Source of the DNA: Brassica napus
Lineage: Eukaryota; Streptophyta; Magnoliopsida; Brassicales; Brassicaceae
Assembly: GCF_020379485.1 (NCBI RefSeq)
Contig: NC_063452.1
Location: forward strand, 28,526,770 to 28,590,769
Direction: 5' to 3'
DNA: 64,000 nucleotides
Below are positions 1 through 12,470 of the stretch, one piece after another. Each line of letters opens with the position of its first letter. Positions within the stretch are counted from its first letter, which is position 1. A program made the translations under genes and the position numbers. The notes under the pieces were generated by a model. It ran no database searches. It had not been told where the DNA came from and saw only the letters and a list, made by a program, of their open reading frames with translations.

Positions 1-202
1 TTACTTTTATATACAAATAGAAGAAACATAAAAAGGAAGATATTCAGAAGTTGTTTGGATTTTCAAAGATGTTATTGGATACAAAAGAAAAAAAAAACTA
101 TTACATTAATCAACCTCATTTTCCTTCTAGAGAGGAGAAGACATCATGTGTAAAGTTGTGTGATCATTTTTTTTTTGAGATGAATGTATAATTAAACATG
201 TA

Positions 203-3200
203 TTAATTTGGAGGATGAAACTTTTTGTAGTGTCGGATCGGAGGAGGTCCAATCAACAAATCAGTCACCACTTCCATTTCACTCTCCTCTGTGTCCAAGT
301 CTTCTGATGTTGTTTTTGGTATTATTCCTCCTCTTCCCATCTCATACTTTTTTATTCACACATTCTCAAATTAATATTCTCGTATAATAAGAGGAGATAA
401 TTTCATAATGATAGAGCTATAGAGAACAGTACACCAATACGTTATTAAATATAGAAAAGTCATATGTTATAATCAATATATACCTTCTCCAGCAGCATTT
501 TGTTTTCTGCAGTGAGGTTTCTCTCCTAAAACATTGAAAAGGAACCAGAGAATGGTTTAATTAGAAGACACAATTAGTACCTGATTTTTTTTTATCAAAA
601 TGAAAAAAGCTAGAGGTTTATGAGTTTTACCTTTTCTTTTAACTTGTCCAGTTCTTCACGCAGTAATTGGTACTGCAATTGAGAAATAAAATAGCTGTGG
701 ATAAATTGCTTAAACTGTTTATAAGATCTCTCTTACAAATACGGTCATTTGTTTCTAATCATTGACCCTTGAAACCATCCTATCTTACTTGTGCGTAATG
801 CACATATACTTGCATGCATCCATGTGAGTGTATGGTATGGTCCTATGATTATTACCTTCAATATATGTAATATTTATCAACCCAACCACAACGTCATACT
901 CTTAAATATCGAGCAAAGTAACAAAACTCTTATTCATCTTCATCTGCCAAAGTAAATGATCAGAGATATAAGTTACCTTTTTCGCTCTTATTTTGGTTAA
1001 GCTTCGCTCCAGCTGGTTTTCCAATTGTTGTAACTCCTCAATAGAAGATGCGTCGAGTCCTTCTCCTAGAAATTTGCTGTATTTTTTTTAAACATGATAA
1101 TGTTATATATTTTATAAATAGACAATAAAATGTCCAATTTTACATTAATAGAATAAAAATTAAAAATTTTGGATTCAAGAACCGTTTTGAAATCTCAAGT
1201 TGTTCGATCTTTCTCGCTAAGCCATAGGTTTCGCCTTTTGCTTGCTGTAAACAGGTTTGATCATGTCAAAATAACAAACATAAAATTTATTGATCTATAA
1301 GAAAAAAGAGAAGCATTTTGTCAAATAAACAAATCTTTTAACCAAAATTGTAAAAATATGTAATATCGTCGTATGACCAATTAATTGAAGCGGAAAAACT
1401 AAAATGAATTATGATCGTTATTGATTAGTATGTTTGTAGCAAATGATCCATGCATATATGATATAAGTCTTTTTCTATGCATGTCTTTTTCTAAACGGTA
1501 AAGAATGAGCGGTGATAAAAAAAAAATTAAGTTAAAAATTAAAAAAAAAACACATTACCTGCGTGTTATCCTCCCTTTTATGGCTAGAGCCAAGATCATG
1601 TATTCGTTTCTGATATCGTTCTACTGTTTTTGTTATACTGAAAATTCCAAAAAGTCAAAATACAAGTCAATCTTACAAACCAAAAGAAATAAAATCAAAT
1701 CGAATTACTGAGAACGAAAAAAATAAGGTATAAGTTTTTCAACAAACGCAAATAAAAGTGTATAAGTATTTCTATCATCTATATTTTATTTTTTAAATAA
1801 ACATCACTACTTACACCTATATATAGACAAAGCTTTGAGGTAATAAAATTTGTTATCAATCATCTGCTGAAATTATAGAATAATGAAGATAAAGCCTCAA
1901 TAACCATATAAATGATAAAATAAATTATGAAAATATAAGCAAAGAGATCTACATATGGATATGGCCTCATTATGTAATTAAAAAACTTGTTAACTATTTA
2001 TGTTTCTTAAAAAGTGTCATTTTAGCAGTTTTTCATTTTTCGTGTAAAAATGCTGTTCTAGAATTTTAATGTAATTGTAAAATGTATTTCAGTCATTTTC
2101 TTATAGAGTGACACTTTATAAAACGAGGGAGTATATATGTACGTGGTTAAGCGTCTAGTTAATTGTGATTGACCAATCTCGGCTTTGCTATAAGAAACAC
2201 TTTTTTTTAACACTGCTATAAGAAACACTTATCAATTGTTTTTTTGTCTAATAAAGTACGAACATATCATTAAAATAAACACATAATTAGCACACAGTAT
2301 CATTTCCTATAATTTTTAAGGACGCAAAAAAAAAAAAAAAATTATAGAAGAAGCATGAAAAGAATCAACATATTCTGATCTAATCACATGCTGATGACTC
2401 CTTCAGTATCTGTCATCACTGAGATAAAGGCCTTTGTACTATGTGGGTCAAAAGTGTAGCAAATGCCTATTTGTTGCCAGCATATACGTTACATGATACA
2501 TGCGTCTACCATATACACAATAAAAACGAAGTGTACGATACAAACATTTATATTATGATCTAACTAGCGACGGTGGACGCGGTATAGCTATGTGTCTAAC
2601 TGGTAATTATGGTCTCAGAGAATAAACTGGCCGTGTGATGATTATTTCTATAAAAAGCAATGTTGTTTTGGAATTTTAAAATCTCAAATTGTGAAGACTT
2701 TTTGTATAAAAAACATTATTATCAACTAATTTTCTTAATATTTTTAAAAAATTCCGTAAAAATTAGCCATTTTTGATCAGTTAACATTTGACCAAGCATC
2801 AATCGATATATGTGTCCATGATCATTCCTAGCTATTATGAAATTATGTACACATAGATGAGTTTAGAAAGAAAATGTTTTTTTTTTGGAACGAGAAGAAA
2901 CTGTTTCAAAATGTATATACAGTCACTCACGTAAATACGTGCACATACGTGATAATTTATGATGCAATATTTAGCTTCTCATCAGTATCAGTATAGAAAA
3001 CCATTGATTGATTGATTCACACACTATACATATATACATATATAGTAGTCTATAACCATCTTTTTACTTCAAAAATATATGTGCAAGTACATATTAATTC
3101 AAATTAACATAGACAGTACATGTGCTTTAGTATATATATATACACCTATTTATATATGTGTCTGTGTTGGCGCATGTGTGTGTAAATTCTACCTACATAT

Positions 3201-3963
3201 TGTGTATATACACACACAAGCACACATATATAAGGGAGACACACCTCTATATGAGGAAATATTGTTTTTTTCCAAATCTGGTTAATAGGAACCAAGCGAA
3301 AATAGAATCTAGGCATCTACTTCATATGAGACTCTTTTTTTTGCCTTATTCAGTTAGAACACTATATGCTCAGACTTACTGTTACGTATGCAGATTTAAC
3401 TACTTGAATATGAATATTTTTGGCTCTTCTTTGTTAAAAGTGATTACTTTAAGTGGCATTTGCAAGGAAACCGTTTACCCATGTGCGAACCACGTTTTTA
3501 CCAATGTCTCGCTTTCATTTTTCTGATTTATCTGAATTTTGTTTTCTCTCTAAAGTTAAGAATTTTAATTTTAGCACACATAAACCAAGCTATATATCAG
3601 TCGATTGATCTACTAACTAGAAACAAAAAAGAAGTGGAGAAAGTAATCATAAAAGAAAAAAAAAACTATTTAAAAAAAACAACTAATTATGGATTTATAT
3701 AAAACACCTGCTTGACGATTCATGACAAATCTACATATCATGATGCATAGATCGATATACAGCGAATGAGTACATTACCTGGAGGAGCTAGAAAACTCAT
3801 AGAGTTTGCCTCTAGGAGAGAAGATAACTAGGGCAACTTCGGCATCACAAAGGACTGATAATTCAAAGGCTTTCTTCAAAAGTCCATTTCTTCTCTTTGA
3901 GAAAGTCACTTGCCTGCTCGTCGCGTTCTCTATCCTCTTCATCTCCGTCTTTCCCCTCACCAT
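203..3963 (-). CDS. AGL14: AGL14-like MADS-box transcription factor, complete, 7 exons
   Basis: Type II (MIKC) MADS-domain transcription factor of the SOC1/AGL14/AGL19 clade, expected to act in the nucleus as a dimer on CArG boxes. I traced seven minus-strand exons with GT-AG borders: 3779-3963, 1559-1637, 1183-1244, 977-1076, 631-672, 484-525 and 203-346. They sum to 654 bp (217 aa), close to Arabidopsis AGL14 (221 aa). Exon 1 (185 bp) holds the MADS box, starting [18 protein letters not shown]. Exons 2-6 (79, 62, 100, 42 and 42 bp) encode the I region and keratin-like K domain, and their sizes are the classic MIKC pattern. The C-terminus has [12 protein letters not shown] and ends KKFHPPN, like the AGL14 tail. 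[12 protein letters not shown] in exon 2 favours AGL14 over AGL19 or SOC1. Intron 1 is 2.1 kb. There are no in-frame stops or frameshifts. Identity at family level is firm; the paralogue assignment rests on remembered sequences. Confidence 0.93.
1998..2133. mobile_element. Stowaway/mariner-like MITE in AGL14 intron 1
   Basis: The right end reads ACACTTTATAAAACGAGGGAGTA, the characteristic CTCCCTC-type terminus of plant mariner-like MITEs. The left part contains AAAAAGTGTCATTTTAG, an inverted match to the right inner sequence AGAGTGACACTTT. The outermost bases on the left are degraded. The element is about 135 bp and lies wholly in intron 1. Confidence 0.45.
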
Positions 3964-4350
3964 TCTTCTATGTCAATTAACCCTGATTTACAATCAACAC
4001 CATGACTTGATTTTGATCTCTCTTCCCATGAGAATCAAATGACTAAAAGCTCAACCTAAGTACTGGATTACAGTAAAAAAAAAAATGAAATTACCCATGA
4101 AAGGAAACTATATGAAATACATTTTATTGAAATTTAAATTGAGATCAAGAACAATTCTGACCTACTATTTGAATAGAAGAGATCAATAACAAATTTAGAC
4201 CAGATTTGAGGAAGGTTTACCCTCTTTGCTATTGTGTATTGATTTGTATCTCTAGGAGAGAGAGATGAGGGAGAGAAACGGGGATTGAGTATTTGGGAAG
4301 AGACGGCAAGAGAGAAGTGGAATATTATAGGAAACCCTAAATTTATAAAA
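3964..4350 (-). promoter_or_regulatory. 5' UTR, UTR intron and core promoter of the AGL14-like gene
   Basis: Upstream of the ATG at 3961-3963 the minus strand has a splice-acceptor-like CAG just before GGTTAATTGACATAG. A good donor (GAGG|GTAAAC) lies near 4220, so the 5' UTR probably contains a ~230-bp intron, as is common in this gene family. A CT-rich leader occupies about 4,230-4,310. A TATA-like TTTATAAAT lies at about 4341-4350, about 30-40 bp before the pyrimidine-rich presumed start. All of this is inferred from sequence alone. Confidence 0.4.
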
Positions 4351-5228
4351 TTAGGAGACTAACAAAAACAAAATTAATAAAGAAAGTAAGATTTTTTTGA
4401 TGCTTGAACTGATAATATTATTATCTTTGAGGGGTAATCATCTATCTTTTGCCATTTATTCTCAATGCCTATGATACCATCTATAACCCTAGACCAAAGT
4501 GCTTAATTAATTAAAGTATACATTGGTATACTTACATATGGAGAGCATTACACGATATCCGTTCTTCTTTTGGTAAAATGTGATATTGTAAGGGCAAAAA
4601 ACATTGGTGGAGAATAAATTCCAATGCCCTGGTTAGTTTAATCATTCTATGACGATAACTTATGATTTTTCTTTGTCCTAAGAATCGCAAATTGTTTTTG
4701 GCATATAATTAATAATTTAAAAGATGAAAAATGAAATGAAATTAGACATTAATTAAGATCAACATCGTTTATAAAAGAAGGAAATACAAACTTTATAGTT
4801 TGTTCTTAAGAATAAAAGTATGGAAGTTAACTCTGTACAAGCTATGAAAGCCTTTTCAAAAAAAAAGAAAAAAAAAAAAACTCTGTACAAGCTCGAAGGG
4901 CTAATAAGTGTAATTAAATCGAGTGATTAAAGTATCTTTCAAACTGCGTACGTTATCACTTACCTCATCACTGCAATTAGAAGACAACCTGAATTTAAAG
5001 TTAAGCGGTTAAGATCATGACACGTATATATTATACCGACAACCTTTAGATCCGGTGTCTGTCAAAGTGAGTTAGACAAATGCACTTGTAGACAGGCAGC
5101 AACCCTGTCGGTTGCCAGCTCCTCACGGACAAAAATCTTCACAGTCGCCGTTTCATCTCCGTTACCTAAAAACCATTTAGAAGATTTTTTTTTTTGGTAA
5201 AATTATTTTAGGACATTGGTGTCTATAT
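4351..5228. other. upstream intergenic region, no gene seen
   Basis: About 880 bp between the AGL14 promoter and the LINE insertion. It is AT-rich with short A runs near 4,860. No ORF or terminal repeat could be supported. It would contain the distal promoter of the AGL14-like gene. Confidence 0.5.
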
Positions 5229-5708
5229 AAACTAAAGGGTATAATCTGACGCAGCTTGGGACGCATCATCTGGGAATTGTGGCATGGGTTGGCATCTGCA
5301 TGACTCCACCAACTCTGTCACGGAAAGTTCATCCTCTCACCGGCTCTTTGTTCCTTCGGCTCTGGTGGCCGAAGCGTTGTCGGTCAAAGCTGCACTCACT
5401 TCTGCAGTTTTCTATCATGTCAGTAGCATCATTGTGTGTTCTGACTCCAAAACACTTGTCTCGCTACTGAAGTCTCAAGGGCAAGACGTTGTACTGAAAG
5501 GCGTGCTCCATGACATTGCGATGCTGGCTCGCACTTTCACCTCTATCTCTTTTGTTTACATCCTGCGTTTAGCAAATGTTCAAGCTGACTCTCTTGCTAA
5601 AGCAGCTTTGGTTTCAATTTCTGCATCTGCCTCTGTTATTGTATGAACTTTTTATTATTCTAATTAAGCTATTGTTTGATCAAAAAAAAAAAAACTAAAG
5701 GGTATAAT
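5229..5708 (+). mobile_element. 5'-truncated LINE insertion with target-site duplication
   Basis: AACTAAAGGGTATAAT stands at about 5230-5245 and again, directly after a 3' poly-A tract, at 5693-5708. This is the target-site duplication of a reverse-transcribed insertion. The element body is about 5246-5692: an RNase H-like coding region, a short 3' UTR and a terminal A run. Only the last ~450 bp of a LINE is present, as expected of 5'-truncated L1-type copies. Confidence 0.85.
5284..5646 (+). pseudogene. LINE RNase H-like domain fragment
   Basis: An open frame of about 120 codons encoding the C-terminal RNase H-like domain (RVT_3 type) that many plant non-LTR retrotransposons carry after the reverse transcriptase. 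Visible family features are a leading SVKAALTSA helix, VCSDSKTLVSLL with the acidic SDS motif, and the terminal RLANVQADSLAKAAL helix with its conserved N-x-x-A-D-x-L-A pattern. No reverse transcriptase is present upstream because the insertion is truncated. It is not expected to be functional. Confidence 0.8.
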
Positions 5709-5794
5709 ATATTCTAATAAACACAGCAATAGTAGAAAGTTATAAGTAGATATGAAATTTGAATGTTGCTTTTAATATCACTTTCTATAAAATA

Positions 5795-6053
5795 TACTTC
5801 TTCCGTTCGGATTTATTTATCGTTTTACAATTTTACGCATAAATTAAGGCAGTTCCTGTAATACCTATTTTAGCCTTTGTATTATCATGTAATGTTAAGC
5901 TGACTTCATATTATTATCACCAACTATCATTAATTACAAGGATAGAAAAAGTAATCTTTTATCATTTCTAACAATAAATTATGTAAACGTCAACTATAGT
6001 GATACAAAAAAAAAAGTCAGCAGAACGTGAGATAGATCCGAACGGAGGGAGTA
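5795..6053. mobile_element. Stowaway/mariner-like MITE (~259 bp)
   Basis: The ends are imperfect inverted repeats: TACTTCTTCCGTTCGGATTT on the left and AGATCCGAACGGAGGGAGTA on the right. Both begin or end with TA, the target dinucleotide of Tc1/mariner-type elements. There is no coding capacity. It sits 87 bp after the LINE target-site duplication. Confidence 0.8.
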
Positions 6054-7658
6054 CTATAATTACATAATTTTATTTATGTTTATGTTTGGATATGTGACTG
6101 TATATGTCTTAGTCTAACTATGTTCCAATCGTAATTAGTTTCATCTTGACATGTGTAGCTATGAATTTATTTTTGATAAGTATGTGTAGTTATGAATGGT
6201 AACACAATTTCAGTTGACTTTTTGATCGGTAACATACAAGAATAGTGGATTAGTGAAATACGTTAGGATTTGGATTTCAAATCTGTAAGGAAACGAGTAA
6301 GACAAGAAAGTAAACAATATATATAAGATTAAAAATGGGGTTTTGTTAATGTGAGAGTTGTGTTTATCTTCCATTTTTAATATTGTCAAAATGCTGAAGT
6401 TTAGAATTATTTCTTTGTTTCTTTTTGATTTACAAAATACAAAACAATGCTCATAAATAGGTAAGTGCAAACCCTAGGACTTTTATAGATCATGGTCATG
6501 CTGAGTTGTCCGGTTCATATAGTGTGTTCCTATGTTACTTGGAATTGGAGACGGGTACACGAAAGAAGAATCATATAAAAGCCTAGATGCGAGATTTTTC
6601 TAAAAAAATTAGATAGCGGGTACGTATTAGAAGCGTATATCCAAACACACACACATGTATATATATAAAACCAAAAAAGATTTATAAAACTTATGACTAA
6701 ATATAATAGGTTAAGATTATAAACTAATTATTTATTTTATATGATTCAAATAAAAAATTTATAAAATATTATATGATTCAACAAAAAAATTACTTATTCA
6801 ATTTTTTTTAAAATAATTTTGTTCCATTTAGCTAAGTTCATATTTTAATTATAAAAATAAAATAGGTTAAGATTATAAGAATATTATAAAATAATTATTT
6901 TTAGTGGTTCACAAATATCTGTCACAATATATTTGAATATTTATGCAAAATCTCTTTTAAAAAATACTATGCACAAATATAATTTATAGTATTAGTTTTG
7001 ATATTTTGCATATTTTGTACTCTCTCTATTTTAATAATATTAGTTTTGGATTTTCTATAAATAAAAACATAATTTGATTTTTTTACTTATTCATGACATT
7101 GAATTTTTAAAATTAAAGTGTGATTAGTAAACAGAAGCATAAGGTTCCAATGTATTTTTAAATAGGTCCACAAGCTTTCGATTCTGATTCCGTTTCTAAA
7201 ACGGGAAGTGAACGGCTGATGAAACTTCAGAGGTACCTATGTGTGTTTAGTAGTAAAATATCAGATCTCCAACTCCATTCCATTCTTATTCAAAAACATA
7301 GTTTGAAGTAGAAAACACTAACCCCACTCCAAAAAATAGAATAGTACTTTAATTTTTTTACTTATTATTCTATTTTTCATTTAGAAATAAATTAGAGTTC
7401 AAGTGAATGTCAACTTCCATTTTGAAGAAAAATTAAATTATACATTAGAGATGTTCTTAGATTCCACAAATCAACATGATATAGATAATATGAAGAAACT
7501 ATCCCAAAATGCTTCTAAAATTACAATTATTTTATGGAAGAATTCTAATTTTACCACAAATTTGATACCACTTTTCAAATTTACTTTTAAATGATAACTA
7601 TTTTATAATTACTTTAAGTTTGTAATGAAAATGATAACCATTTTATAAATATTTTAAA
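6054..7658. other. AT-rich intergenic stretch, no gene seen
   Basis: No supported coding region. A CTCTCTCTATTTTAATAATATTAG string at about 7020 resembles one end of another mariner-type MITE, but no partner end was found. Inverted blocks ATCTCCAACTCCATTCC and AACCCCACTCCAAAAAA near 7,265-7,345 could be another small element. The rest is simple AT-rich sequence. Confidence 0.4.
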
Positions 7659-8699
7659 CTAGGTGGACGCTGCACGCTTGTGCGGGCATTAATATGATTT
7701 GTAGTTTTGATATTTACAGTTTTATGATTCAACATTTTTGGTCTTATAAACATTATTTACTTTTCATTCTACATTTTTAAAGTTATATCATATATATATA
7801 TATATGCAATAAATAATTCATGCATGTTGATATGTAGTATTCAGATGTTTGTATCAGATTCACTATCCACTTAGTTTGATGTTTACATTTGTATGATTCA
7901 TCATGAAGAGCTATTTCATTATTCGTATATTATGTGTTTTGTTATACATCTCGTATGACACCCAATATATCACGTAGAATATGATATTACTATTCATGAA
8001 TAATCATATTATGTTTATATCATGTATATGCATGTGTATTAATATAAAGTTAACCAATCTGATATATCAAAGTTCGAGTGATTTAATTTGTTAATTAGTC
8101 TCACAAGTGATACCGCCATGGGTCAATCTTATCACAAAAATAACTATGTCATCATGATCTATATTATAAAAGAAGGAAATGATTAGATTTCAATTTACAT
8201 ATGTTAAATTGTAAAATCATGTACTCAACAAAATTTTAGATATGATATATTATAAGTTAGTCTATAATAAGAAGGTTTAAAAAAGACAACCACTTCCAAA
8301 AACTTAAGTACTTAACATATATACAAACAATATGTAATCAATCATAACATCACTATTGAATCCATGTTGGATTGATTTCGAATTTAGCACATTGTCCTCC
8401 GTCTGTGATCATCACTTTTCATGAACATTCACAACAATTTAAATCCTTTAAGAACTATGTTAAATAGATACCAGTAATATTTAAATGCTTTGCAATTTCA
8501 TCTAGCTCAATGTAGTTTACTCGCCAGAAACACAAAGCTAAGAAGGTTTTATGGTATTTTCTCACCAACCAACTTTTCATATCCAATTGCCGAGCAAGCT
8601 TTCATGAAGCTTTGCATTCCAACTCACAGCCACTGTGTAGTATTGTTGGTGACATACATAAAGATGAATGTTAATTTTAAATAGAGGTTTATTTGACGT

Positions 8700-9440
8700 T
8701 TATGATTTACTTATAGTAAGAATATTAATTACCTTTCATCCATCAGATTAAAAATAATTTTAGTTAGAGGTAAACCAAAAATTTCCTCATAAGGATCATC
8801 CTCAGGCTGAGTTAAAGTTCCAAATGCAATAAACCATCCAAACACGTCTACAAAAGTCGACAATTTTTAGGATATACAATTATTGTTACAAATACATAAC
8901 ATATTAATTCCTTATAAAAACCACCAGAATAACAAGATGGGAATACATATTGACTGGATAAGTGTTTTCAAAATTCATTTGCTGAACTTGTTAGAATGGA
9001 ACACGTACAAACATTGGGTTTTCAGTAAGTGAAACCCCATAAAATACCAAAGTACATTCGACAAATTTGATGTGGAATTTATGTGGAGTATTCCCTATCA
9101 AACCAACGCATGGTGTCACTTCGAATCGTCTGAATACCCTCCATCAGTCTTCATCGAAATAGCAGAAATAATGCTTATCAATCAAATTATTAGGGATTGT
9201 AACTTCGATTCTGCAACCCTAATAATACATGATCATTAAATGAAATTTCTTACACAAGCAACCCACCGAAAAAGAAACACTAAACATAAATTATAACTTA
9301 AATTTGTGCTAGCCACAACAAGATGTCGCTCTTTCAGTTTATGAGGAGTTATAGTTTCCCATGCTCGTAGTATTTTTTCCCACACTTCGACATTGTACGA
9401 TGATTCACTTAGATCTGAAATTAGGGTATTGTTGTGTGCC
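8700..9440 (-). pseudogene. RPA/DUF223-like OB-fold gene remnant
   Basis: The minus strand from about 9440 opens with MAHNNTLISDL, then VEVWEKILRAWETITPHKLK. This resembles the start of plant replication protein A large-subunit-like/DUF223 proteins (short N-terminus, then a V-x-V-K-x-L-R-x-W strand). Around 9,060-9,180 the minus strand gives RRFEVTPCVGLIGNTPHKFH, like the OB-fold strand pair following the first intron. At 8,760-8,850 there is DVFGWFIAFGTLTQPEDDPY, resembling the 'D-V-I-G' start of the next OB-fold. I could not join the exons cleanly. Treat as decayed; the family call is inference. Confidence 0.45.
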
Positions 9441-10189
9441 ATTATGTTTGTTTTTAGAGTTTGCAATAATCTGTGTGGTTTCTTTATGAGTGAGAATAAG
9501 ATTTTTAAAGATTTGATAGAAGGGTTTGATATGATAATTTTGAACAGTTTTAACTTTTTAAGTGGGATACAATAATGATGGCAGAACTTTTAAAAGTGAG
9601 TGAGTACCAATGTTCACATCAAAATTACGAAGATAATGAATTAAAAGTGAATTTAACTTATGATAATTTTTTTAAAGGAATATTTAGATAGATTGAACAT
9701 ATTTTAACTATAAAATTAAACAATATATATATATATATATATTAATTGTAAATTACTTATTAAATTTTAATAATAAATATTATGAATTATATTTTAGAAA
9801 ATGATAAAGATAGATTGAGCATCAAATCTTACAACCCAACATCAAATCAAACCCTCATCAAAAACAGTAATATTCATTTGTTTATTTAAAAAATGAAGTT
9901 TGAAAGGTATTTATTTCAAAATATAAGATGACAAAAAAATAATCAAGATATATTAACTGTAAAAATTTACTCAAAATTTAGAAATATATATATTATGAAT
10001 TATATATTTCCTTCATCACTTTTAAATTAATTATTACAATACAATCATAATAATAAGAAGACATCTAAACATCAACAATATTTTATAAATAGTTTTGAGG
10101 GGTTTAAAGTGGACCCTCACTTCTACTTAATTAGGTTTTAAAATATTATAGACAAAAGATTAAAAGCTTCACTAATCCATGGTGGGAGG

Positions 10190-10690
10190 CTAGTGATGAA
10201 TCTAGAGCACCCTCCTCCATCTGTAATTCTTAACGTACCTAATAATTATACAAAATAGTAAGAATATCAAAAAATGGAAGAAAATTCATAAATAACAAAA
10301 TATAGTAATACATTATCTTTTACAAACCTCTTAAGTTGTAGTTAAACCGCCAAAACATTAGAACAACATATGTTTTATGGCCATTGATCCACCTCTGCAA
10401 AATCTTAAGTGTAAATTCCACTGTAAGCATTCCAGAGACTTGACATTAAAGCTCTACACCACTAATAATTTCAAAACAATCAAATTAGTTAAAAACACAT
10501 AAACCACATATTTAAATGGCAGTAAACAATTAAATTAGAGTATTTTATCAATAAAATCATACCTTGCATCCTTTATCTTGAAAGCGACAAAAGGTACATA
10601 ATATTTTTGCATCAAAAATATTACACAATTCATAGTCCATTCCCTTGTCAATTTTTGGCCTTCGAAGTTATTATGATTCATCTGCAAGAG
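10190..10690 (-). pseudogene. second decayed OB-fold-like fragment
   Basis: The minus strand around 10,560-10,630 reads YELCNIFDAKILCTFC, then RFQDKGCK at a splice-donor-like GTATG. About 100 bp further on it reads SGMLTVEFTLKILQRW and INGHKTYVVLMFWRFNY. The short C-x2-C and the following beta-strand-rich segment suggest an OB-fold single-strand-binding protein fragment, in keeping with the RPA-like remnant downstream. I recognise no complete gene. Confidence is low. Confidence 0.3.
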
Positions 10691-11689
10691 CAATATTTCA
10701 AACAAATAGTATCATCATACGGGTATTATAGAAACACAAGCGAGTAATACAATGAATAGAAACGTTTGAAACAAATAAATAATATAGACTAAAAATAGTA
10801 TACCAACAGACATTTAAGGACTGATTTGATTTATGAAAAAATATAGATTTAATATATAAGGCAATTATCAGAGGTAAAATTTATCATTAGATACAATCAA
10901 AAGAGGTTCAACATACTTTAACAAAGCTTATATGACAAAATTTGGGTAACTCCGAGATATTTAGGATTTCAATATTTATTGCAAGAATTTAATTTCTTAT
11001 GGGTAAGAGAATATCAGTCATTTAGAAAATCAAATTTTTATTTTCGGTTACAGAAACAATATCGATTTATTTAGAAAAATACTTTTATGGGCTCGGAAAT
11101 TTTTTAAATTCATATAGAAAGTCAATATTTCCTTTTACAGTGGCATCATTTTTATTAAAAAGACATTATCTTGAAAAATACAAAAAACACTAAAATTAGA
11201 CTATATGATTATATTGTTTGTTAGAACATAAAGCAAGTTTTATAGTATGATTAGCAATTTAATAGGAAACTACTTTTACTGGTTGATTATAAATTTTGTA
11301 TGTGTGAGATAATATTGTGTTATAGGTTGTAAATGTGAAAATGGTATCAAAGATTAAGTGGCTAACTCAATAAAAAAAAAGTCATAGTGTACCTTACATT
11401 GAACTAACCCTTAAACGGAATACACGGTTGTATTGCATTGTCATACTTTGAGTTGAGAAACATTTTACACAAATAATATAAAGATCAATGGAGATTACAA
11501 ACGGATGGTCTTGTGTGAATGATTTATTAGTAAAGGTCATCCAAATACCCACCATCTTTGACAAGTAACTTTGTATGATAAGTAAAAATAAGAACTAGAA
11601 GAATATTACTGGAACAATACATGAAAATAATAAATTGTCACATATGAATTCCTAGATATTTGCTATTTGTAGAGATACAATAATCTTAT

Positions 11690-11880
11690 ACTTTCGCAAT
11701 CTTCGAGTAAGTTCAGAAAGGATGTGGTATATTTCTCCATTAATTTTGAAAACATATGGACCATGAACTTTCTTGTTCGCATCCTGAATCATTTCCGTCT
11801 TACTCATTTGGAAAATATTTGCTTGATGATCAGTTAGCTTAATATTTGCTTGCTCCTTAGTATTTTATATTCTTCTGCAT
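11690..11880 (-). pseudogene. Helitron Rep/helicase N-terminal-like remnant
   Basis: The minus strand encodes KEQANIKLTDHQANIFQ, then HGPYVFKINGEIYHILSEL. The G-P-Y-x-F-x-I-x-G-x-I-Y-H pattern is characteristic of the Helitron helicase-like N-terminal domain found in plant Helitron Rep-Hel proteins. Nothing that follows can be read as the Rep HUH motif or the helicase. This is a short fossil, but it ties the surrounding region to Helitrons. Confidence 0.5.
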
Positions 11881-12024
11881 TAGATCAGAAAGACATTAAT
11901 ATACAAATTTTGTTATACAAATTTAAAAATAATAAAATAGGTAAAGATAAATATATAAAATAGGAAATTTGATAGAATGATGATAGATCAATATTAAGGG
12001 AAATACAATAGAAGGTTAGAGTAC

Positions 12025-12470
12025 TAACTTCATTATCCATTGCTTCTCACTCGTTTTGTATTCAACGAAATCAACCTTAATTTGCGTTAGCAAAAAATCA
12101 TAGTGCAGAAATGATAGAAACCACAACAATTGAAGGAATGATATCAATATTAAATGAAAGTATAGTAAACGACAAGATTACTCACTTCATTATCAATTGA
12201 CTTTTCAATTGTTTGGTATTTAGAATATTCAAGATTCATTTGTACGAGATATGACATATTCAAGCAAATTAGTTGATATTTTTGGCATTCCGTACGTATA
12301 TATCAAACATATAAATCTTAAACATATACATATAAAACAGTCGATAGAATAATAATAGATCAATATTAAAGGAAATAGAGTAGACGACTAGATAACTCAC
12401 TTTATTATTCATTGTCTTCTCACTTGTTTGGTATTCAGCGTATTGAAAATTCATCTTCATTAGATATGAA
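12025..12470 (-). repeat. tandemly triplicated small exon
   Basis: Three related minus-strand blocks encode the same short peptide: MKMNFQYAEYQTSEKTMNNK (about 12,401-12,460), MNLEYSKYQTIEKSIDNE (about 12,187-12,240) and IKVDFVEYKTSEKQWIMK (about 12,030-12,085). Each is followed by GTGAGT or GTTAGT. Spacing is about 215 and 155 bp. This looks like duplication of one exon with its donor site in a now-decayed gene next to the Helitron Rep remnant. Confidence 0.6.

Noticed and set aside
3079..3702. overlapping short open frames on the plus strand
   Set aside because: They lie in AGL14 intron 1, are rich in Tyr/Ile/Cys from TATA/TGTG simple repeats, and have no recognisable domain.
3775..3963. 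assignment of the MADS gene to AGL19 or SOC1
   Set aside because: The MADS box alone does not discriminate, but exon 2 ([12 protein letters not shown]) and the C-terminus ([12 protein letters not shown]) fit AGL14 better.
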